Positions 37,055 to 46,599 of a stretch of 64,000 nucleotides of DNA are shown piece after piece. Within the stretch, counting starts at the first letter, position 1; every line of letters begins with the position of its first letter. Below the pieces are notes generated by a model, which saw only the letters and a list, made by a program, of their open reading frames with translations, was not told the origin of the DNA and made no database searches. The stretch is from contig NZ_CP110848.1 of the NCBI RefSeq assembly GCF_026240635.1, positions 3,615,741 through 3,679,740 on the forward strand, written 5' to 3'. The position numbers were made by a program, and so were the translations under genes. Source of the DNA: Trichothermofontia sichuanensis B231 (GTDB lineage Bacteria; Cyanobacteriota; Cyanobacteriia; B231).

Positions 37055-37222
37055 CTAACTTTGGAAGACTTGGTTAATGAGGTCATCCTCTTGCGGTTGA
37101 ATTTCTGCTTTATTCACGAGGGCCATCAACCATGCCTGATCCATGCGGCTAATGCAGCGGGTCGTTAAAATCTTGTTAACCAGTTCTTCCAGTGTGGGGA
37201 TAACCAGGGATTGGGACGGCAT
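37055..37222 (-). CDS. small 55-residue protein of unknown function
   Basis: The minus-strand frame from ATG (37220-37222) to TAG (37055-37057) encodes 55 residues beginning MPSQSLVIPTLEELVNKILT and including SRMDQAWLMALVNKAEI. It is amphipathic and probably all-helical, and it resembles small cyanobacterial hypothetical proteins. It lies 147 bp after the thrB stop codon on the same strand. I cannot give a function. Confidence 0.55.
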   Translation of the reverse strand: MPSQSLVIPTLEELVNKILTTRCISRMDQAWLMALVNKAEIQPQEDDLINQVFQS

Positions 37223-37368
37223 ACTAAGTACCTCGATAGGACACGATCGCTAGCTGATATTGTCAGTATCGGCTAGCGTCCTGTTTTTCGAGGTGATGCA
37301 CCCAAGGCTTCACCGTGATATTACGGACGGGCAGTGGTGATGGTAGGGGGCAATCCCTGGAAGGGCGA

Positions 37369-38316
37369 TCACGGACTGGCTGTTGGTTCACAGTGGACCT
37401 GGGTTCCCAGTTGCGCGATCGCGAGGGGGAGTGCTGTTGCTTGAATGCCCAGTTCTTGCCAAGCAGTAACCATAGCAGCAGCTACGCCTGAGGCTTGATC
37501 AGGGGATGTCAATGCTAATAAGGTCGGTCCTGCCCCGCTAATGACTAGGCCATCGGCACCTGCGGTCAAGGCAGCGGTGCGGACAGCGTCATATCCTGGA
37601 ATCAAGGCTTGGCGGTAAGGCTGGTGAATGCGATCGGCGAGAGCTGTCTGCAACCAAGTGCGTTCTCCGGTTGCCAGCGCTTGTACCAGTAGCCCCAGAT
37701 GGGCTGCATTGAAAATCGCATCGGTACGGCTATAGTGCTCAGGTAAGACCTGGCGAGCTGCCTGGGTTGAGAGTTCAAAATTGGGGATAGCCAACACCGG
37801 CGTAATGGTCTGGTGCCAGGGCAGTTCACAAATGACCCACTCGTTGCCGTGTTCAGTTTGTACCGCGAGCTGACATCCCCCCAACAGGGCGGGAACTACA
37901 TTATCCGGGTGGCCTTCAATCGCGATCGCCAAATCCCGGATGGCCGTTACCGACAGTGGCTCTCCCGCTAGGGCGTTCGCGGCAACCAAGCCCCCCACGA
38001 TCGCTGTAGCTGAACTACCCAATCCCCGTGCTAGCGGTACAGCCATTTCTACCGCGATTTGCACGGGCGGTGGTGTTTGCCCAATCTCCTGATACACTCG
38101 CAGGAAAGATTGGTACAGCAGATTATCGGGGCCAGTGCTCAGACGATCAGCCTCGGCTCCTGTCAGGGTCATCACGAGGGGGGGGGCGGGGGTGGTAAGG
38201 GGGACAAAGGTAAAGCGGTTGTAGAGGGTTAAGGCCGCCCCTAGGCAATCAAACCCTGGCCCTAAATTCGCCGTTGTGGCTGGCACTGTCACACAAATCT
38301 TAGCTGAACTCATCAT
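37369..38316 (-). CDS. thrB: homoserine kinase
   Basis: With ATG 38316 (or 38313) as start the protein has about 315 residues. It is a GHMP-family kinase: [20 protein letters not shown] at the N-terminus, the ATP-binding motif [20 protein letters not shown], and the C-terminal [10 protein letters not shown]. It phosphorylates homoserine in threonine synthesis. Length is normal. An upstream ATG at 38340 adds eight residues not typical of the family. The neighbours are unrelated to threonine synthesis. Confidence 0.95.
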   Translation of the reverse strand: MMSSAKICVTVPATTANLGPGFDCLGAALTLYNRFTFVPLTTPAPPLVMTLTGAEADRLSTGPDNLLYQSFLRVYQEIGQTPPPVQIAVEMAVPLARGLGSSATAIVGGLVAANALAGEPLSVTAIRDLAIAIEGHPDNVVPALLGGCQLAVQTEHGNEWVICELPWHQTITPVLAIPNFELSTQAARQVLPEHYSRTDAIFNAAHLGLLVQALATGERTWLQTALADRIHQPYRQALIPGYDAVRTAALTAGADGLVISGAGPTLLALTSPDQASGVAAAMVTAWQELGIQATALPLAIAQLGTQVHCEPTASP

Positions 38317-38596
38317 GTTGGCTACTATCTCTCGATTCAAATCACCAAGCCTACACTAAAGGGGCCAATCAGTGGGTATTAGCTGTAAACCCTATACCCA
38401 GCATAAAGAGCAAGGAGGCAAATTTTCTGCTTAGTTTGCCGGTCATGTTCCACTTGGCAGGGACAAGGCTATACGGTGCCTCGATTTCTACGTCGCTTAA
38501 GGAACAGTTGTGACAATGGATAAAACCACAAGTGTTAAATCTTAAGATTTTCTTTTCTAAAAATAGACACACTAATCCTGTGGTAAGCTGGTTTTG
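38317..38596. other. intergenic region upstream of thrB
   Basis: No supported gene. A 67-codon minus-strand frame (38369-38572) has no recognisable motif and atypical composition. The thrB promoter and the downstream end of the IS4 remnant lie here. Confidence 0.4.
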
Positions 38597-39733
38597 TCAA
38601 CAAAAGACTAATTTTTGGAACCGGTGGCTATAACTAATATTTTCACACATAAAAGCCTGTAAATATTGCAGCTTATCTAATACTTTGTCCTCAAATTCTT
38701 GCGGAATCGTCACTAATTGCAAAATCACATAAGCTGCCAAGCACGCATAAATCTGTATCGCAATCCCGTTCGCATTCTTAGTAATTAGTCGCTCTAGTTT
38801 CAGATGCATCTTCAAAAATTCCCAAAATAATTCTAGCTGCCAACGCAAACGATAAAATTCGCTAACCTCCTCATTGGAAATCGGATTTTCTCCCCCGGTG
38901 GGTAGATTCGTTGCCAAACGATATTCTGTTTGCGATTCTAAATCGGAAAAGGCGACAACCCGTGCCTCAAGTTGCTCCTTACCCGTACCAATCCAAAACG
39001 GCTCTCCTGAGTTTATGGTGGGGGCGCTACGCGCCCCCACCATAAACTCAACGTTTCCGATCGTTTATTTGTAGTTGCTGATACTGTTTACCCCAAAATC
39101 CCAGAAGAGCCTCCAAAACTTGCCATCCTCTAGCATCTGGAGACTAACATTATTCTTGATCCTGACGATAAAGTAGCGATTTGCTTGCTTCAGTAAATCG
39201 CGAATTCGAGCTAGGCTAAAAAAGCCCCGATCCATTACCCCGACACCATTATCAGGCACTGCATCGAGCATTTCATCCCCATATTTACTGTCATGACCTT
39301 GACCAAAGTGGATGACAATACCCCCTGGCGCATTTGTCATTAAATCTAAACCACTAAACAACTTGACTTGGTGAATACCCTGCGCCCAAAGCAACTTGCT
39401 CGTCAAACTAACAATCGTTTAATCCAGAGGAAATAAAGTCAGCTTCGCCGCCTCAGTCTTATGCTTTTTGTGGAGTTCCCGCTTCAGTGCCAAAACAGAT
39501 CATAAAGTATCCGAGGATCCCGGTTCTTACTGGCTTTAGAGAAAGTAGAAATCTTGACCTTGATGCCACGAACATTTAAGCGATTGCAGACGGCTCCTCA
39601 TACTGGTTTGACTCTGATCGAGAACAAAGGAGAGCCAAATAGAAACAAATAGAAAGCCGTTGAGGACGGGATAGTCATCCGTGGCGAGGTGGCCCAGGTG
39701 CTTTTTGACGATCTGAGGAAAGTTTGATATCAT
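38597..39733 (-). pseudogene. IS4-family transposase, broken and interrupted
   Basis: The minus-strand remains start with MISNFPQIVKKHLGHLA at 39733, then several stops and frame changes around 39400-39600. The body follows (LTSKLLWAQGIHQVKLFSGL, MDRGFFSLARIRDLLK with the second Asp). The IS4 signature Y-(2)-R-(3)-E-(6)-K is exact in FYRLRWQLELFWEFLKMHLK. A 112-bp element at 39000-39111 splits the codons for DGKFW and IGTGK, and removing it with one target duplication restores the join. This is a dead copy; the first Asp region (LFPLDST) sits in a broken frame near 39420. Confidence 0.85.
39000..39111. mobile_element. ISL3-type palindromic element, copy C, with 8-bp target duplication
   Basis: The 112-bp element from GGCTCTCCTG to CAGAAGAGCC is flanked by TCCAAAAC on both sides (38992-38999 and 39112-39119). 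It is nearly identical to copy B, with the same palindromic left half (GGTGGGGGCGC...GCGCCCCCACC) and ISL3-like right end. It interrupts the IS4-family transposase gene, which gives a clear order of events. Confidence 0.88.
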
Positions 39734-39822
39734 GATACTAATATTATTTTGTTGTTTATAGCCTCTAGTTTACACGATTAGGGGCTATTTTTTAAACATA
39801 TTTTCTATCATTCAATGCTTAT

Positions 39823-39840
39823 GGATTCTAACAATTTGAA
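39823..39840 (-). CRISPR. degenerate half repeat at the distal end of the array
   Basis: GGATTCTAACAATTTGAA at 39823-39840 equals 18 bases from the right half of the CRISPR repeat (as written on the plus strand), followed by C instead of G. It lies one spacer length (37 bp) before the first full repeat. This is the worn terminal repeat, which marks the old, leader-distal end of the array. Confidence 0.8.
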
Positions 39841-40006
39841 CAAAGATTTTATCGATCCTGATGCAGGATCTAATAGGGTTTCAGTCCCGCGATCGGGATT
39901 CTAACAATTTGAAGGTCTAAGGTTCGGGTATTTCTATTCCCTGGAAAATATGTTTCAGTCCCGCGATCGGGATTCTAACAATTTGAAGACTATAAAAAAA
40001 ACTAAT

Positions 40007-40029
40007 GCCTATCCTAAATTAGGATAGGC
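40007..40029 (-). terminator. strong hairpin with flanking A/T tracts
   Basis: GCCTATCCTA, AAA, TTAGGATAGGC at 40007-40029 is a perfect inverted repeat, with A-runs on both plus-strand sides (39994-40001 and 40030-40036). On the minus strand it reads as a stem followed by ATTAGTTTTTTTT, which is an intrinsic terminator. On the plus strand a T-tract is absent, so the main direction is minus. Confidence 0.75.
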
Positions 40030-40070
40030 AAAAAAAGACACAAAATTCCCTCCCTACCTTATGTAGGGTC

Positions 40071-40227
40071 AAAAAAAAGGCACTACCGGACCCCAACGGG
40101 AACACTTCCCGTCCGGTTTTGAGCATGGCAAGGTATCGTGGTCCGTAGCGACCACGAACTCCGCCGACGCACCGATATTGGCGACCAATTAGTCTGTCCC
40201 GCGCGGTGCAAGTGCCTCTGAGTATGT
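40071..40227 (-). ncRNA. candidate structured small RNA inside the CRISPR array
   Basis: On the minus strand a roughly 157-nt transcript is predicted between the promoter at 40263-40234 and a U8 tract at 40078-40071. The closing stem pairs GGCACT (40216-40211) with AGTGCC (40084-40079). Inside are three stems: GCACCG/CGGTGC (40209-40204 with 40174-40169) topped by ATTGG-CGA-CCAAT (40189-40177); CGTGGTC/GACCACG (40156-40150 with 40143-40137); and CCGGAC/GTCCGG (40116-40111 with 40091-40086) topped by GGGAA/TTCCC. This makes a multi-branched fold with a terminator end. No ORF of note is present. I do not recognise the RNA class; it is not 6S, tmRNA, RNase P or a tRNA. Confidence 0.75.
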
Positions 40228-40233
40228 GAGACC

Positions 40234-40263
40234 ATCATAGCACGGCTAGGGGTGGCTTGTCAA
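40234..40263 (-). promoter_or_regulatory. sigma70-type promoter of the array-embedded RNA
   Basis: On the minus strand, TTGACA (40263-40258) and TATGAT (40239-40234) are separated by 18 bp. This is a full consensus -35 and a one-mismatch -10. The expected start lies near 40227, just ahead of the closing stem of the structured RNA. Confidence 0.75.
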
Positions 40264-40792
40264 GGTTTTTTTTATAAGTTTCAGTCCCGCGATCGGGATT
40301 CTAACAATTTGAAGTTATCAAACTAAAGATCGAGTTAGAGCAGTAATAGCTGGGTTTCAGTCCCGCGATCGGGATTCTAACAATTTGAAGAGCCAAAGCT
40401 TATTAGCGGATAATTATAAGCTTGTAAGGTTTCAGTCCCGCGATCGGGATTCTAACAATTTGAAGGCGAGATAGCGAGCTTGTTGTTGCAGGGATTTCGA
40501 CCGTTTCAGTCCCGCGATCGGGATTCTAACAATTTGAAGCTAGGCGTACAATTAGGTATACGATGCCGTAGAATTAGTTTCAGTCCCGCGATCGGGATTC
40601 TAACAATTTGAAGTCGAGGGGGGACATCACGATAGCGCTAGCGGGCTGTTTCAGTCCCGCGATCGGGATTCTAACAATTTGAAGGCAGAACAACTTGCCG
40701 TGTACGCTTTCGTCTCGGCGTTTCAGTCCCGCGATCGGGATTCTAACAATTTGAAGAATTAGCCCGGCAAAAATCAAAGTGGGATCAGACGC

Positions 40793-41086
40793 GTTTCAGT
40801 CCCGCGATCGGGATTCTAACAATTTGAAGATAACCGGGATTCCGATCTCTTTAGTTGCAATCGTTGCGTTTCAGTCCCGCGATCGGGATTCTAACAATTT
40901 GAAGAAGATAGCAACCTATCGCAGTATCTGAAAGGGGCCGAGTTTCAGTCCCGCGATCGGGATTCTAACAATTTGAAGGCAAACCCTCTTTAGATAAGTT
41001 TTTAAATGATCCAAGTTTCAGTCCCGCGATCGGGATTCTAACAATTTGAAGGGAAAGTATTAACAAGAGGAGATTTGATAGGGGTC
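40793..41086 (-). repeat. 294-bp block of four repeat-spacer units, copy 1
   Basis: The four spacers beginning ATAACCGGGATTCC, AAGATAGCAACC, GCAAACCCTCTTTAG and GGAAAGTATTAAC, with their repeats, recur in the same order in the next 294 bp. This is a tandem duplication within the array. Confidence 0.92.
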
Positions 41087-41380
41087 GTTTCAGTCCCGCG
41101 ATCGGGATTCTAACAATTTGAAGATAACCGGGATTCCGATCTCTTTAGTTGCAATCGTTGCGTTTCAGTCCCGCGATCGGGATTCTAACAATTTGAAGAA
41201 GATAGCAACCTATCGCAGTATCTGAAAGGGGCCGAGTTTCAGTCCCGCGATCGGGATTCTAACAATTTGAAGGCAAACCCTCTTTAGATAAGTTTTTAAA
41301 TGATCCAAGTTTCAGTCCCGCGATCGGGATTCTAACAATTTGAAGGGAAAGTATTAACAAGAGGAGATTTGATAGGGGTC
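41087..41380 (-). repeat. 294-bp block of four repeat-spacer units, copy 2
   Basis: This is an exact second copy of 40793-41086 as far as I can read. All four repeat starts are shifted by 294 bp. It arose by recombination between CRISPR repeats or replication slippage. Confidence 0.92.
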
Positions 41381-44300
41381 GTTTCAGTCCCGCGATCGGG
41401 ATTCTAACAATTTGAAGTGCGCTGAAAAAAGCGCACAATTCTCTTTCCTCAAGTTTCAGTCCCGCGATCGGGATTCTAACAATTTGAAGTGGGATAGGGA
41501 AAACTTTGATCTTGTTGCTGTTAAGGTTTCAGTCCCGCGATCGGGATTCTAACAATTTGAAGCAGCCAAACTGTCAGGATGACAGTATAGCATTCTGGCA
41601 GTTTCAGTCCCGCGATCGGGATTCTAACAATTTGAAGTCTGCAAGGATGTCCATTCCGCAAGCAGTTGTACTCGTTTCAGTCCCGCGATCGGGATTCTAA
41701 CAATTTGAAGTCCATTTGCAAGGCTGTCCATTCCGCAAGCAGTTGTATTCGTTTCAGTCCCGCGATCGGGATTCTAACAATTTGAAGCAACTTACGCTTC
41801 CGTGACCTCCTTTCTCTTAATATAGTTTCAGTCCCGCGATCGGGATTCTAACAATTTGAAGCACAACAATGCCTCCCAATCGAACGCATCTTCTACTGTT
41901 TCAGTCCCGCGATCGGGATTCTAACAATTTGAAGAAATGATCTATCGGTTGCAATCGGCACAGATAGATACGTTTCAGTCCCGCGATCGGGATTCTAACA
42001 ATTTGAAGCACCATTGAACAGGATTCAGTTCTGTTCAATGCGCTCAAGTTTCAGTCCCGCGATCGGGATTCTAACAATTTGAAGCTCTGCTGCATCCTTA
42101 TCTAATCTAGCTTCATAAACCTGTTTCAGTCCCGCGATCGGGATTCTAACAATTTGAAGTATTATTTGCAGGGCTAATCAGCCCTGCTGAGCAGTTGTTT
42201 CAGTCCCGCGATCGGGATTCTAACAATTTGAAGATCCTCTCCCCCGCAATTATCCCAAGCCCCTAATCCCGTTTCAGTCCCGCGATCGGGATTCTAACAA
42301 TTTGAAGTCTCGACAATTGGGACGTTGTCGTCCCAATCGATGTTTCAGTCCCGCGATCGGGATTCTAACAATTTGAAGATCTATTTCCCAGAGAACTACA
42401 TTCTCGACAATTGGGTTTCAGTCCCGCGATCGGGATTCTAACAATTTGAAGCCTACCGTAAAATATTTACTGAAGACTTTTATAAAGTTTCAGTCCCGCG
42501 ATCGGGATTCTAACAATTTGAAGAGCCAGGCCAATAAAAAGGTGTTGTTCTGATAAGGGTTTCAGTCCCGCGATCGGGATTCTAACAATTTGAAGTCCTT
42601 GTGGATCATTTGTGGATCATTGGCCAACAGGTGGAGTTTCAGTCCCGCGATCGGGATTCTAACAATTTGAAGTCCGCATCAGTTATATGGTATTCCGATG
42701 TTCAGACTGTGTTTCAGTCCCGCGATCGGGATTCTAACAATTTGAAGCTTGGCTTGGCAGTTTAAGTTTTTGTATTGCCAGCCAGTTTCAGTCCCGCGAT
42801 CGGGATTCTAACAATTTGAAGTGGGGGAGAATCTTCTTTAGATATCTCCATCCAGGGTTTCAGTCCCGCGATCGGGATTCTAACAATTTGAAGGTTGCAA
42901 CAGACAACCTATAAATATCGGGGTAATACAGTTTCAGTCCCGCGATCGGGATTCTAACAATTTGAAGCTCCGAGATAAACAAGTTGCCCCCGTCGGGGCT
43001 GTGGTTTCAGTCCCGCGATCGGGATTCTAACAATTTGAAGTGACAGCTGAAATGCTGGCAGAAGTTGGTCTAAACTTTGTTTCAGTCCCGCGATCGGGAT
43101 TCTAACAATTTGAAGAAGAGAGCAACGAAGAAGCTTGGAACATCAATGAAGAAGTTTCAGTCCCGCGATCGGGATTCTAACAATTTGAAGAGGTTTATGA
43201 ATCAAAGTCTGATTTAAATGCAGCAGAGTTTCAGTCCCGCGATCGGGATTCTAACAATTTGAAGTCAAGTTTCCTGCCATGGTCCCAGACCTAAGATCCA
43301 GGTTTCAGTCCCGCGATCGGGATTCTAACAATTTGAAGTTTCGCCAGCTTGCCCAGGACCAACAATGAACGGAGGTTTCAGTCCCGCGATCGGGATTCTA
43401 ACAATTTGAAGCAAGCAATTTAAGTATTTAGATAGCGAGTATTGTCCGTTTCAGTCCCGCGATCGGGATTCTAACAATTTGAAGAAGGTAGAGTTGGGCG
43501 TACATGCCCAGGTATAGTAATTCGTTTCAGTCCCGCGATCGGGATTCTAACAATTTGAAGGAGGTGGTTGGCCTTCCTTATCCTACGAGCTTTGATGGGT
43601 TTCAGTCCCGCGATCGGGATTCTAACAATTTGAAGCGGGGAGGATCTCCGCCAGGCCGACCTCCGGCGGGCAGTTTCAGTCCCGCGATCGGGATTCTAAC
43701 AATTTGAAGCTCTTCAAGAAAAAATCAAAAATAGTAATCTTTTAATGTTTCAGTCCCGCGATCGGGATTCTAACAATTTGAAGTCTCATCCGAGAGTTGT
43801 TTTAGGGCCCCAATGGCGGTTTCAGTCCCGCGATCGGGATTCTAACAATTTGAAGGATCAAGCGTTGAAAGAAGCCGATTCTGGCTTCTCAATGTTTCAG
43901 TCCCGCGATCGGGATTCTAACAATTTGAAGGCTGCTGGTTCAGCGTACACCAGCAATTGTCGAAAGCGGTTTCAGTCCCGCGATCGGGATTCTAACAATT
44001 TGAAGATAAAAAAAACTAATGGCCTATTCTAAATTAGAATAGTTTCAGTCCCGCGATCGGGATTCTAACAATTTGAAGTCTTTCGCCAGTTTGCCAAGGA
44101 CCAACAAAGATTTTAAGTTTCAGTCCCGCGATCGGGATTCTAACAATTTGAAGGTTTATCAAGAAATATATGCCCATGTGGTCGTTCTCGGTTTCAGTCC
44201 CGCGATCGGGATTCTAACAATTTGAAGCAAGCGATTGGCTGCCATTTGAAGCGATTATTGCTTGCGAAGTTTCAGTCCCGCGATCGGGATTCTAACAATT

Positions 44301-46599
44301 TGAAGAATAACAGGATAAATTAGCTCGTCGCCATAGAATAACCGTTTCAGTCCCGCGATCGGGATTCTAACAATTTGAAGTTTCCGTTAGTTAGAGCGCA
44401 AGGTAAGTTGCAATGCACGTTTCAGTCCCGCGATCGGGATTCTAACAATTTGAAGTCCCACCCGAGCCGAGTGGCGGCTCGGGTGGGGGTACCTGTTTCA
44501 GTCCCGCGATCGGGATTCTAACAATTTGAAGACACGCGTGTCCTTCACGCGTGGCTCGAAACGGCTGTTTCAGTCCCGCGATCGGGATTCTAACAATTTG
44601 AAGGCTATATTGTTGTCCTGGCAGTTTGGCTGGCAATACAAAGTTTCAGTCCCGCGATCGGGATTCTAACAATTTGAAGTCCCGTGCAACTTAAGCACGG
44701 GAGATTAGCTGATATGTTTCAGTCCCGCGATCGGGATTCTAACAATTTGAAGTCGGGGCTGTGGACACCCTGATAACTGGAGATTTGTGTTTCAGTCCCG
44801 CGATCGGGATTCTAACAATTTGAAGTTGGGCAAGCTTGCCCAAGACAATCAGCGATTTGAGGTTTCAGTCCCGCGATCGGGATTCTAACAATTTGAAGGC
44901 CATAGGGGAATGCCGTATTTGGCCAGAGTTTCCGAGTTTCAGTCCCGCGATCGGGATTCTAACAATTTGAAGTCAGTAGGAAAAGCCCGGTAGTTGGTAC
45001 TGTTTTAGTTTCAGTCCCGCGATCGGGATTCTAACAATTTGAAGAAAAACACAACTTTCCAATACCAAACCCAAATCTTTGTTTCAGTCCCGCGATCGGG
45101 ATTCTAACAATTTGAAGCCTGTGCGTCCTGGCAGTTTGCCAATTGCGCTAGCTGTGTTTCAGTCCCGCGATCGGGATTCTAACAATTTGAAGGTTCTCAC
45201 CCGAGCCGAGTGGCGGCTCGGGTGGGGGGTTTCAGTCCCGCGATCGGGATTCTAACAATTTGAAGAATTGCGAAATTCCAAAGCGCTGGATAAGAGAGAT
45301 AGATGTTTCAGTCCCGCGATCGGGATTCTAACAATTTGAAGGGTTCGGAAGAATTCAAAGGCAGCTTGGGAGAGCTCAGTTTCAGTCCCGCGATCGGGAT
45401 TCTAACAATTTGAAGAAAGTAAAGGATTTTGGCGGCAGGGGGGTTGGCAAGTTTCAGTCCCGCGATCGGGATTCTAACAATTTGAAGGGGTAGAGGTAGG
45501 CTCTGGGATCTATTTCCCAGACAACGTTTCAGTCCCGCGATCGGGATTCTAACAATTTGAAGTTGTGGCAGTCGAAATTTCAAGCTTTGTTCTGTTAGTG
45601 TTTCAGTCCCGCGATCGGGATTCTAACAATTTGAAGAGGCGCCGCCAGCAGGGCGGCGCGAGTTGCCCGTGCCCGTTTCAGTCCCGCGATCGGGATTCTA
45701 ACAATTTGAAGCCCGTGGCTTGCAAAGAAAGCGGACGTATTCGAACCGGTTTCAGTCCCGCGATCGGGATTCTAACAATTTGAAGCCACCCTGGCAATAT
45801 CGGCTAGATCCGCGGCGGAAAAGTTTCAGTCCCGCGATCGGGATTCTAACAATTTGAAGCCTAATCCCGACTAACACCCCACTGACCTATCCCAAAGTTT
45901 CAGTCCCGCGATCGGGATTCTAACAATTTGAAGAGCCAACCTCCAGGGAGCTAACCTCCAGTGGGCCGTTTCAGTCCCGCGATCGGGATTCTAACAATTT
46001 GAAGAATTGACATGTCCGTGCCGGCGCGGGTATTTTGTTGGTGTTTCAGTCCCGCGATCGGGATTCTAACAATTTGAAGTTTGCCAAGGCAAATCCGGCA
46101 GAATTGGTCCCGAATTGTTTCAGTCCCGCGATCGGGATTCTAACAATTTGAAGGCGCCCTCCGTAGGGCGTCAAGGTACGCAAACTGGGTTTCAGTCCCG
46201 CGATCGGGATTCTAACAATTTGAAGTAGGTCGTGGACAATAATGTAATCGCTTGGGAAGAGCGTTTCAGTCCCGCGATCGGGATTCTAACAATTTGAAGC
46301 TGGCAGTGAGCGGCAATCGAAGGAAGCGATTGCTTTTGTTAGTTTCAGTCCCGCGATCGGGATTCTAACAATTTGAAGCTGCCGATCCCGCTAACCCCGC
46401 CGCTGCCGATCCCGCTGTTTCAGTCCCGCGATCGGGATTCTAACAATTTGAAGCGCGTGAATATCACGCGTGTCCCATCGACTGTCATGTTTCAGTCCCG
46501 CGATCGGGATTCTAACAATTTGAAGCGGTAATTCCTGCATGCGATTCGGGGCTGGCGTAATGGTTTCAGTCCCGCGATCGGGATTCTAACAATTTGAAG

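Larger units (their letters stand above)
39989..40277 (-). other. 289-bp non-spacer segment between two intact repeats
   Basis: In place of a spacer of about 37 bp there are 289 bp. The segment holds, in minus-strand order, a promoter (40263-40234), a structured RNA of about 157 nt with U-tract (40227-40071), a small hairpin (40068-40052) and a strong terminator-like hairpin (40029-40007). Its outer ends TATAAAAAAAAC (39991-40002) and its inverted copy (40266-40277 side) resemble terminal inverted repeats. The left 40 bp could alternatively be a normal spacer, since a spacer at 44006 is similar. Confidence 0.85.
39878..46599 (-). CRISPR. CRISPR array, 88 repeats of 37 nt
   Basis: I count 88 full repeats, starting at 39878 and ending at 46599, and 86 ordinary spacers of about 34-42 nt plus one 289-bp interval. 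On the plus strand the repeat opens GTTTCAGTCCCGCGATCGGG and closes with TCTAACAATTTGAAG. On the minus strand it ends GGGACTGAAAC, like the type I-D repeat of Synechocystis, so I infer minus-strand transcription. This is supported by the cas2 gene and leader at the high-coordinate end and by the degenerate repeat at the low end. The repeats are essentially invariant. No cas1, cas3, cas10d or other effector gene is visible, so processing and interference genes must lie elsewhere. Confidence 0.98.

Noticed and set aside
38369-38572. 67-codon minus-strand frame upstream of thrB
   Set aside because: Composition is unlike the neighbouring genes and no family features are visible.
40071-40227. Idea that the array-embedded RNA is a tracrRNA for a type II or V system
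   Set aside because: It shares only about 9-10 bases with the repeat, in the same sense instead of as a long anti-repeat, and no Cas9, Cas12 or transposon genes are near.
40580-45783. Several ORFs of 60-95 codons inside the CRISPR array
   Set aside because: They consist of translated repeats (QSRDRDSNNLK or LQIVRIPIAGLK) joined by spacers and are chance frames.
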